Shown here one piece after another: positions 15,038 to 23,500 of a stretch of 29,207 nt of DNA. A program made the position numbers and the translations under genes. Each line of letters starts with the position of its first letter. Positions within the stretch are counted from its first letter, which is position 1. Origin of the DNA: an uncultured Collinsella sp. (lineage in GTDB: Bacteria > Actinomycetota > Coriobacteriia > Coriobacteriales > Coriobacteriaceae); assembly GCA_902464175.1 (NCBI GenBank), contig CABQHZ010000011.1, forward strand, positions 1 through 29,207. Reading direction: 5' to 3'. The notes under the pieces were generated by a model that saw only the letters and a program-made list of their open reading frames with translations, had not been told where the DNA came from and did no database searches.

Positions 15038-15153
15038 CTGCAGCTTGCGCCGTTGAACTCCACGAGCCTGCCCGTGTAGACGAGCCTGTCCACGACATCC
15101 GCCGCCATCTTGTCGTCGCCGAACACGGTCACCCACTTGCTGAACTCTATGTT
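15019..15153 (-). pseudogene. istB: Remnant of an IS21-family IstB transposition helper (C-terminal part)
   Basis: The minus-strand frame reads NIEFSKW, VFGDDKMAADVVDRLVY and GRLVEFNGASCR, which matches the conserved C-terminal region of IstB, the AAA+ helper of IS21 elements. About 45 residues remain. The Walker motifs and the rest of IstB, and the IstA transposase, are absent. At its 3' end the frame runs into the direct-repeat sequence, and at its 5' end it is joined to unrelated sequence encoding AVTGGLIAAGIVLAGIGF on the other strand. It is therefore a truncated relic rather than a gene, and indicates past IS21 insertion and rearrangement. Confidence 0.75.
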
Positions 15154-15273
15154 AGCAGTGACGGGCGGGCTTATTGCCGCGGGCATCGTTCTCGCGGGCA
15201 TCGGCTTTATCGCCTCCGACGTCGCCGACCCCGCCGCGCCCTAGGCGCAACGAGCCCGGGCACTCCGTCCGCT

Positions 15274-15408
15274 AATTTGATTGAGATGGATCGCTCCTAC
15301 TACGCGAGCATTGAGGTCGGGCGGCGCAATGTCAGCCTTTCAAATCTCAAGAAGATTGCCGACGGCTTTCACATCACCATTTCGGAGCTCATGCGCGGTG
15401 TCGAGTAG
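15274..15408 (+). pseudogene. Remnant of an XRE-family helix-turn-helix regulator
   Basis: The plus-strand frame ends with EMDRSYYASIEVGRRNVSLS, then LKKIADGFHITISELMRGVE and a stop. This matches the second half of a Cro/CI-type HTH domain (recognition helix and the LxxIAxxL...ISELM tail). The first helices and any start codon with a ribosome binding site are missing: the frame upstream is Arg/Pro-rich read-through of unrelated sequence. It may be a truncated regulator of a lost neighbour. It lies about 130 bp before the second ATPase gene. Confidence 0.7.
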
Positions 15409-15467
15409 ATGATTCTCATCTAACTTGACTCGTTCATGTTTAATCTGTCTCGTTAACTGAAATACGC

Positions 15468-15526
15468 AAATCTGGTTAATCAAATAATTGAAATCTGGTT
15501 AAATGAAAACTGTATATTTGGTTAAA
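15468..15526 (+). promoter_or_regulatory. Three phased direct repeats upstream of the second ATPase gene
   Basis: AAATCTGGTTAAT (15468-15480), AAATCTGGTTAAA (15491-15503) and a TATTTGGTTAAA variant (about 15515-15526) place the GGTTAA core at 15474, 15497 and 15520, that is, exactly 23 bp apart twice. This iteron-like phasing puts all three on one DNA face. The set ends about 15 bases before the start codon, which suggests a multi-site operator. Confidence 0.6.
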
Positions 15527-15540
15527 CGTGCTGGTAAGCA

Positions 15541-16818
15541 ATGGTGAAAACTATGCCAAAAAAGTACTACGCTAGAATTATCGAAAATGAGCTCGACCAG
15601 ATGCTTGGGATATTCGGTGCCGTTCTCATCGAAGGACCTAAATGGTGCGGGAAGACAACCACGGCCGGGACCCGTGCGGCGTCCAGGCTCCTCCTCATGG
15701 ACCCGTCGCGCAACTTCGAGAATCGCTTCCGTGCCGAGACGGACCCGGCGCTTGCCGTTTCCGGCGAGGTGCCGCGGCTGATCGACGAATGGCAGGAGGT
15801 TCCGAAACTTTGGGACGCGGCACGGTTTGAGTGCGACAACCGCGGCGGCGAGCCTGGCCAGTTCATATTTACGGGGTCGGCGACACCGCGAGACAATGAG
15901 CGGCCGATGCACAGTGGCGCTGGAAGGTTCGCTAAATTGCGCATGGACACCATGACGCTTTTCGAACTTGGGAAATCTAGCGGTGCGGTTAAGCTGTCGG
16001 GCATCATTTCTGGCGAAAAGTTCAGCGGCGCCTTCGGATCGATGGGTTCTGCCGAGATCGCCGAGCGCATCGTTTGCGGTGGATGGCCGGCGTCGATTGG
16101 GCGTGACGCGCGAATTGCGTCCGCGACGGCAAAACGATATATCGAGATAGTCGCTGAGGAAGACATCCCCCGCGTCGATGGCTCTCGACGAGATCCTGAG
16201 AAAGTGAAAGCCGTCATCGCGTCGTTGGCGCGCAACGAATCCACTCTTGCGACGCTCAAGACGCTTGTGGCCGATTTGGGTGGCGACGTATCGAGACAAA
16301 CAGCGGCATCATACATATCCCTTCTTAGCAGATTGAGTTTCGTCTGCGATATCCCCGCATGGAATCCCGCGATGAGATCTCCGGTGCATCTGAGGGAGGC
16401 GCGTAAGCATCATCTTGCCGACCCGTCGCTTGCAGCGGCTGCGCTCGGGGCGACTGTGGAGACGTTGTTGTCAGACTTCAAGACACTTGGGCTGCTTTTC
16501 GAATCGTTGGCGCTCCATGATCTATGGGTCTATGCGAGGGCAAACGGAATGGGCCTTTATCACTATCACGATTCCCGCGATCTTGAGGTCGACGCTGTCA
16601 TAGCGGCTCCAGGTGGGATGTGGATTCCCGTTGAGGTCAAGCTCAGTTCCGCTCAAATCGAAGAGGCATCTGACAATCTTGTTGCCGTCGAAGAGCGGAT
16701 GGTTGCTGCCGGAAACACCCCGCCGGTTTCTAAAGTAGCGATTATTGGATTTGGTTCACAAGCCTATGTTACCGACCGCGGCGTCCAAGTTGTTCCATTG
16801 GACGTTCTCGCGCCGTAA
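15541..16818 (+). CDS. AAA-type ATPase with DUF4143-like C-terminus (second copy)
   Basis: 425 residues. Walker A is GPKWCGKTT (32-40), Walker B is RLIDEWQEV (D82, E83), and FIFTGSATP (109-117) fits the sensor strand. The C-terminal nuclease-like fold is marked by LEVDAVI (D351) and PVEVKLS (E365, K367). The ribosome binding site is weak (GGTAAG), and a second ATG four codons in is possible. It is a distant relative of the ATPase at 8251-9444, with different motif residues (PKWCGK against PRQTGK), so this is not a local duplication. The DUF4143 ATPase family has no settled function. The gene stands alone, between gene remnants and bounded by direct repeats, with its own phased repeats upstream. 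Confidence 0.9.
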   Translation: MVKTMPKKYYARIIENELDQMLGIFGAVLIEGPKWCGKTTTAGTRAASRLLLMDPSRNFENRFRAETDPALAVSGEVPRLIDEWQEVPKLWDAARFECDNRGGEPGQFIFTGSATPRDNERPMHSGAGRFAKLRMDTMTLFELGKSSGAVKLSGIISGEKFSGAFGSMGSAEIAERIVCGGWPASIGRDARIASATAKRYIEIVAEEDIPRVDGSRRDPEKVKAVIASLARNESTLATLKTLVADLGGDVSRQTAASYISLLSRLSFVCDIPAWNPAMRSPVHLREARKHHLADPSLAAAALGATVETLLSDFKTLGLLFESLALHDLWVYARANGMGLYHYHDSRDLEVDAVIAAPGGMWIPVEVKLSSAQIEEASDNLVAVEERMVAAGNTPPVSKVAIIGFGSQAYVTDRGVQVVPLDVLAP

Positions 16819-16952
16819 CGCTGCGGGCGAAGTGAAATCGACGCATCTTTTAGATTTCTTCAATTTGTGCGTAAACCAACAATGCCGTAATTACGCTATG
16901 TCGTTAGTGCGAACATCGCATCTTCAGTAGTCGAAGCTCGTTCGCAAACGGA

Positions 16953-17056
16953 CCTCTTTACTTGCAAAAAAGGAGACAGCACCGCCGTCTCATGAACCAC
17001 GTGGCCACCGCGCTCCCGGCAACGCCAGCAAGCAGCACAAAGCACGGGATTAAATT
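16953..17056. repeat. Direct repeat, copy B (~104 bp)
   Basis: Aligns with 14935-15037, in the same orientation; the core at 17018-17051 has one mismatch. It lies past the ATPase stop at 16818. The 16819-16952 gap has no recognisable feature. Confidence 0.65.
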
Positions 17057-17190
17057 ATTCAGATAAATGTGACCCTTCGGGTGGTTTTGGTTGGCAACCC
17101 GCGAGAGCCGGCAGGGCGTTTGGTAGTCGAGCGATCCCGCAGGCGCAGCCGAGGACCAGCGAGACACTCATCACGCCCGGAGAATGGCTC
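16958..17190 (-). pseudogene. Decayed small membrane protein
   Basis: On the minus strand one frame reads MSVSLVLGCACGIARLP and another, after a shift near 17100, reads LIPCFVLLAGVAGSAVATW followed by MRRR. These look like two membrane helices of one former protein separated by a frameshift. The second half is duplicated, with stops, in direct repeat copy A. I do not recognise the family. The reading could be chance in GC-rich DNA, but the hydrophobic pattern and its duplication make a relic more likely. Confidence 0.4.
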
Positions 17191-17244
17191 ATCGATGTTT
17201 TGGCAACGCCAGCGAGCGACATCCAGGGCGAACAAGTTGGCATG

Positions 17245-17286
17245 AAAAAGGCAGGGCATAGACCTTCTGGTCATGCCCTGCCTTTT
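17245..17286 (-). terminator. Terminator of the SRP RNA gene
   Basis: AAAAGGCAGGGCAT (17246-17259) and its complement (17273-17286) pair perfectly over 14 bp, followed on the minus strand by a run of five T. A second, outer pair (CATCCAGGGCGA at 17220-17231 with 17300-17311) encloses it, giving a nested hairpin of about 92 bases. Confidence 0.75.
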
Positions 17287-17359
17287 GAATGACAAATTGT
17301 CGCCCTGGATGGCGCGCAGCGTCGAGCATTGCGCGGTTTGGTAAAACCGCGCAAGAATA

Positions 17360-17464
17360 GCGCACTCGATGGATTCGGATGCCCGACAGAGGCTCCTTAT
17401 GGCTGCTTCCTTCCGGACCTGACCAGATTCGGAACATGTCGTCATCCGAACCCATCGAACGCGC
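17360..17464 (-). ncRNA. ffs: Signal recognition particle RNA, small bacterial (4.5S) type
   Basis: The minus strand carries the near-invariant SRP core GGTCAGGTCCGGAAGGAAGC (+ strand complement around 17402-17424). It contains the GGAA tetraloop and the asymmetric loops that bind Ffh. The ends pair as a long stem: GCGC-TTCGATGGGTTCGGATG against CATCCGAATCCATCGA-GCGC. The ~105-nt length fits the short form without an Alu domain. With Ffh it targets nascent membrane and secreted proteins to the translocon. Ends are placed from the terminal helix and are good to a few bases. A promoter lies just upstream and a terminator downstream, so it is probably an independent transcript. Confidence 0.95.
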
Positions 17465-17478
17465 TAGGCGCTCGGTAT

Positions 17479-17507
17479 ATCTTACCCGCTCCCGCCCAGC
17501 AGGGCAA
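17479..17507 (-). promoter_or_regulatory. ffs: Predicted promoter of the SRP RNA gene
   Basis: On the minus strand, TTGCCC (17502-17507) and TAAGAT (17479-17484) are separated by 17 bp, with the RNA beginning about 15-20 bases downstream. The -35 box touches the hairpin at 17507-17541 behind the giant gene. Confidence 0.5.
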
Positions 17508-17541
17508 GTGGGGCGAACCCATCGGATGGATTCGCCCCACT
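17507..17541 (-). terminator. Hairpin after the giant adhesin gene
   Basis: AGTGGGGCGAA (17507-17517) and its complement (17531-17541) pair perfectly over 11 bp around a 13-base loop, 12 bp past the stop codon. There is no U run on the minus-strand side, so termination may be partial or factor-dependent. Confidence 0.6.
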
Positions 17542-17552
17542 CGTGCACATCG

Positions 17553-20500
17553 CTAGCGGCGCCTGCGGTACAGGGCCGCGCCGCCCGCGACGGACAGCGC
17601 GCCGATGCCGGCCATGGCCGCGAGCGCCTCAACCGGCAGGCTGCGGTCACCGGTGTCGGGCATGCCGCCCTTGGAGCCGCCGCTGCCGGAGCCGCTATCG
17701 GAACCGCCGCCCGAACCGCCGCCCGGCGTGCCGGGGTTCTCGGGGGTGCCGGGGGTCCCGGGCTCCTCGACGTAGCTGTTGGTGAAGACCGGCGGCACGT
17801 TGGCGTCACCCTCGTAGGAGACCTTCGCCGACAGGTAGCCCGTCTTGGAGCCGTCTGCCGCCTCGTCGCTCACCGTGACGACGATCTTGTGCACGGCCCT
17901 GTCGTAGGTCACGTGCGTCTGGCCGTCGTCGACCTCGCTCACCGTGAAGGTGTAGGTGCCGGCCTGCTTGAAGGTCAGGGCGTCGAACGTGACGCTGCCG
18001 TCCGCGGCGTTCTTGGCGGTCGACATGACCTTGCCGTCCCGACTCTTGAGCTCAAAGCTAAACTGGCCCGCCTTGAGCTCGGCGCCCTTGAGCACCTTGG
18101 CGGCACCCAGCTTGAGGGTGACGGGCGCGGCCTCGTAGCCGTTGGTGAACGTCACCGAGTCGTCGCCCGTGGGATTGCCCTCGGCATCCGCGAGCTCGTG
18201 CTTGACGGCGAGCGTGCCGTTGCCGGCATCGGTGACCGTCGTGCGCACGCGGTACGTCGCCCTGTCGTAGGTCACGCCGCCCGCCGTGCCGACGACCTCG
18301 CGCAGCTCGTAGCTGTGCGTGCCGGGCGCGGTGTAGGTGACCGGGTCGAGCGCGACCGTTCCGTCGGCGGCGTTCCTGCCCGTCACCGCGACGCTCTCGC
18401 TGCCGTCGGCGGAAATCTCGACCAGCTGGAACTCGAACTCGCCCTCGACCAGGTCGCGGCCCTTGAGCTTCTTGTTCACCTTGATCTGGTCGGTGACGGA
18501 GCTCGGGGTCGGGCCCACGCCGTAGGTGTTGGTGAACTCGAACGCGCCCTTGCCCTGGGGCGTGCCCTCGGCGGGCAGGACCTCCGCGGCGAGCGTGCCG
18601 GCGCGGGTGTCCTCGACCACCTTGACGGTGAGGGTCCTGGACGCCACCGCATCGTTGACCACGCCGTCGACCGAGCCGGACTCGCTCACCCGGTAGGCGA
18701 ACGTCTTGGCGCGCATGCCGTCGCCGTCGGCCTCGACGTCATCGAGGTCGCTCGGCTGCTTGAACGTGACGCTGCCAAGCTCGACGTTGCCGGCGGCGTC
18801 GTTGGTCGCCTCGGTCACCGTCTTGCCGGAGGCGTCGACCGGTGCGGGTGCGCCGTCCAGCGGCTCAATCTTGAAGGTGAACTTGCCCGCGATGTCGGCC
18901 TGCGTCAGGCCGAGCCCGGCCTGGCTGAGCGCCAGCGTCTTGGTGCCCGCGAGGTCGACCGTCGCCTCGTTGGTGCCGTAGCCGTTCACGAACGACAGCG
19001 TGCCGCCGGAGCCCTCGGGGTAGGCCACGGCCACGTCCAGCCCGCCCTTGCCGTCATCGGTCACCTTGACGGTGATGTCGAAGCTCGAGGCGGTCGCCGT
19101 CACGCCCGCGGGCAGCGCCGCCGTGTCCTCGGAAACGGTATAGGGGATGGACCAGGAGCCGTCGTCGGCCCTAGTGGCGGTGCCGTCCGCTGCCATCTGC
19201 TCGAGTGCGTCGGTGGTGTAGGCGATGGGCGAGAACGTGAGCGCCGCGACCTCGCCGCCGCCGGAGGCCCGGTTGGACGCGGTCGCGACCACGTTGCCGT
19301 GGGCATCGCGGACGGAGAACGAGAACTCGCCCGCCGTCGCGGCGCGGCCCGTCAGCGTCTTGGTGGCGCTGATGGCCACATCGCCCTCGCCGCCGAGCGT
19401 ACCGCTGGCCTCGTAGGAGTTCTGGAACGCGACCGTCACGGGCGCGGGCAGTGCCGTGGCGTCGTCGGCCGTCGAGACCTCGCCGCGGGCGACCTCGACG
19501 CCGTCCTTGGCGACCGTGGTCGTGACCGTGAGCTTGCCCGTCGCCGCGTCGTAGCCGGGCGCGATGGTCACCGTGCACGGCTCGGTGTCGTTGGTGTAGC
19601 CCTCGCCGCCGAGCCTGGTCTCGGCGACGGTGAAGCTGTAGGTCTTGCCCGCGTCGGCGTCGGTGAACTTCACTTCGCCCTTTGCGGCTCCGCCGATGAG
19701 GTCGATGAAGTCGGCCTGTCCGTCATCTGCCGCGGCTACGGTGTAGACATCCTTGCCGGTCTTGAGGCCGAGCTTGGCGGCCGTCTCGTCGTCGGCGGTC
19801 ACGGTGAAGGCGAACTGCCCCGCCTCCATGGCGCGGCCGGTAAGCGTCTTGGACAGGCGCACGCCCGCGCGGGCCGAGTAGTCGAGCCCGGTCGTGTAGG
19901 TGTTGACGAAGTCGCCGCCACTCGCCTGCGCGATCGCGGGCGTCGTGGCCGTGAGGTTGCCGGAACCGTCGTCGGTCACGGTCACCGTCATCGTGGCGAC
20001 GTGGCCGTCGTAGGCAACGCCGGCGATTGCCGTGCCGTCATCGGGCCTGACCTCGCGCACCGTGTAGGTGAAGGTCTTGGCGCGCACGCGCTTGCCGCCG
20101 ACCTCGGCGAACCCGGCGTCCTTGATGTCGTCGAGCGTGTAGCGGATGGGGCCGAAGTCGAAGGCGACCTTTTCGCCCGCCTTGGTCCCGGCAGCCGTCA
20201 CGCTGACGGTCTTGGAGCCGTCAACGGAGCCCTCGGACATGGGCGCGCCGTCCTCGCCCGTGAGCGTGAACTGGAAGCCGTCGCCCTCCGCCCAGTCGCG
20301 GCCCTCGAGCGCCTTGGTGAAGAGCCCCGCCGTGGAGACGTCCCGGCCCTCGGTGGCCGTTCCGTACGTGTTGGTGAACGCGACGGTCGCGCCGGCCTCG
20401 GTCACGGTGCCCTCGGCCTTGGAGCCCGCCGCCCCGTCGACCGTGGTCGTGTAGCCCTCGGCGGCGTCCTCGGTCACGGCGTAACGCGCGCCCACGGGCA

Positions 20501-23500
20501 GGCCGGTGATGGTCTTCTCCCCGCCGTGCTTGAGCGTGAAGGTCGCCTTGCCGTCCGTGAACGCCACGGCGTTCTCGCCCTTGCCAAAGGTTCCGGAGAC
20601 GGGCTCGCCGTCCCCGTCGGTCAGCGTGACCGTGAAGCCGAACTCGCGCTGGCTGTCGCCGCCGACGACCGTCTTCTTGACGGTGAGGCTGCCGGTCTTA
20701 GCGGTATTGGTGAAGACTGCCGCCTCGACCGTACGCTCGGCAGCATTACCGGCATCGTCGGTCAGCTGTGCAATCTTGGTCTCGGCAGTCAGCTTACCGG
20801 CGCCGTCGTCGGTCACCGTGACGGTGGCACGATAGGTGGCCTTCGAGAAGGTGAGCGCCGTCTCGTCACCCGTCTGCTCGGCAATCACATAGGTATAGGT
20901 ACCGGGCTTGGCGTACTCGATGGTTCCGAAGTTGCCGACCTGAACGTCCTTCTTCAGCGTAATCGTCGACACGCCGTCCTTGGCACCCTTGGGCATGGGT
21001 GCCTCGCCCTGGGCGGTCAGCGTCATGGTAAAGGCATCCGACGTCGTCCAGTTGCGTCCGGAGATCTTCTTTTGGACCTTAAAGGCGTTCTCCACCTTCG
21101 TGGACTCCACGCTATAGATGTTGGTGAATCCGACCTGCGTCGCCTGTCCGACGGTTCCCTTCTGGGTATTAGCCTTATCGGCAACCGTAAAGCCATCCTC
21201 GCTCGTCATGAGGTTGCCCTTGGAGTCGAGCTCCTGCACCTCGTAGTGCGCGCCCACGGGCACGGTAACCGTCACGGAGCCACCGGCCTTAAGCGCGATG
21301 GTGTCACCGCCCTTAATCTGTCCGCTTACAAAGGTGCCGTTGGTGCCGCTGGGACGGCCGGCATACGCAAAGCTACCGGTCAGAGGCGTTGTGCCATCGG
21401 CCTGATAGAGCAGCACCTTAAAGGTGAATGCCTTGTTGGGCGCGGTAATGCCTTCGGCGGCCGTGACCGTCTTGCTCAACGTCAGGCGCCCGTCAGAGAC
21501 CTCATCGGTAGTGGTGTTAGTCTTGACGGCAGGGTTGTTGCCGACCGTCACCGACGCCTGGTTGGAAATATTGCCCGAAGCGCCACCGCTCTTAAACGCG
21601 TCCTCGGTCACGCGGACCTTAAACTGAACCGTACCCTCCTTGCCGGCGGGAACGTCCGCCAGCGTCCAGGTGAGCTTGCCGTCATTGTCCTTGGAGCCGG
21701 CATCCTTATGGTCGCCGGCGAACTCCATAAACTTGGTTCCCGCGGGAACGACATCGGTAATCGTCACCGTAGCCGGTTTGCTCTCGGTATTCTTGTAGCC
21801 GATGGTATAGGTGAGCTCATCGCCCAGCGCCACACCCGACCCCGTCGAATCCTGAGCATCGATCTCAGACTTCTTGGGCACGTAGTTGGTCGTGGTGCCG
21901 GTATAGCTCTTGTTGCCAACCGTAACGGTGGCGGTGTTATTGACAGTGCCGACCGCACCCTGGGCATCCTTCACGGCATCCTCGGTGATCTTGACGCGCA
22001 CGCGCACCGAACCGTGGCTGCCCGCAGGCTGCTTGCCCAGGCTCCACGTGAGCAACTGGCCGTCCGCGGCGCCCTTATCGGCGTTCTCGCCCTCAAAGGC
22101 CTCGAACACAACGCCGGCGGGCAGCTCGTCGGTCACGGTCACGTTGGCAGTGCCACTATCATCGGCCTCGTTGTTAACCCAGTTGATGGTGTAGACATAG
22201 GAGTCGCCTACGGAGAGCAGCTGCCCGTCGATATCCACGCTGGGCTCCGCGACCGTGCCGATCGTCTTGACCTTATCGCGTGTGTTGTGGAAGACGATCT
22301 TGCCGTCCTCGGTACCATCGCGATAGGTCACCTTGGACGTAAGGTTACCGTTGTTGTCGTCGGTCACCTCGAGCAGCACGCGGCACGTCGCGGACGCATC
22401 CACGGGACGAACGCCATCTGGCAGGTTGGCCAAGCGCTCCTTTGCCACCAGGTTAAAGCTGTAGGTGGTGGTGTGGTCGGCATTGTGGCGCTTGGTGGCA
22501 ACGCCATCGTTGACGGCGCTGTCAAGATCAATTGTCAGCTCATGGGATCCGCCGAAAGTTTTGCCGAGCTTAAAGTGGACCTTACCAAAGTCGACCGTCG
22601 CGATACCGTTCTCGCTCGCCTGGGTCTTGCCCTCATCCATCTTTTCGAGCGAACCGTCGGCCTTCTCGGCATACAGGTCAAACGTATACTGGTCAGCCTC
22701 GATCTTATCGCGGGAGTCCATTACCTTCTCGGCCGTGAGGCCCTCAAACGTTCCGGTCGCGACGTAGCTGTTGGTAAAGAACACTTGAGCCTCTTCGGTA
22801 CCACTCTCGGAGTTAAAGACCTTTAGATCCGCGGAAAGCTCCTTCTTATTGGCGTCAAAGTGCTTGACGGTAGTCACGGTATAGGGCGAACCGTCGGTGC
22901 GCTTTTTAACCGCAATCGCCACCGTCCAATAGGACGTATCGAAGGAATAGCCGACCTTGTTGTCGTTGTTCTCGACCACCTTGTAGGTGAACGTCTCGCC
23001 CGCTTCGTTCGTTGTAAAGGTCAGTCCGCCCAAAATACCGGTATGGGACGCACCGTCAGCCTCGGGCTCATCGTTGGTAACGGTGAGCTTGCCCTTATCC
23101 GCGCGCAGCAGTGCCTCGAGCTTTGCAGTTGAGGCACCGTCTTCGCCCGTCACCGTAAAGCCGAACATGCCGGCATGCAAATCCTTGCCCTCGAGCGTCT
23201 TGACGATCTCCAGACCGCCCTGGAGCTCGTAGCTCGTCGAAGTTTTGTAGCTATTGGTGAAGATGAAGCCTTCCGAGCCGGTCGTGCCGTCGGCGCGGGC
23301 CACAAGCTTGCCGCCCCCATCGGTTACGGTGACCGTCACGGTATAGACGTGCTGGTCGTACTTCCACTCGCCGAGACCGCTGTTCGCAGCCAGCTCGTTA
23401 ATAGCAAACTTATACGTGCCCGGCTTGTTAAAGGTGAGCGTCGAGAAGTCAATCTTATCGTGCTCGCCGTCCTTGAGGCCCTCCCTCGTTTGCTTCTGCT

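Noticed and set aside
14992..15408. 138-codon plus-strand gene with a full N-terminus
   Set aside because: Only the last ~44 residues resemble an HTH regulator. The earlier part overlaps the IstB relic and direct repeat on the other strand and has no ribosome binding site.
17379..22826. 1815-codon open frame on the plus strand opposite the giant adhesin
   Set aside because: It is antisense to a frame with clear domain homology. Its Arg/Gly/His/Val-rich composition is typical of the complement of GC-biased codons, and it has no recognisable domain.
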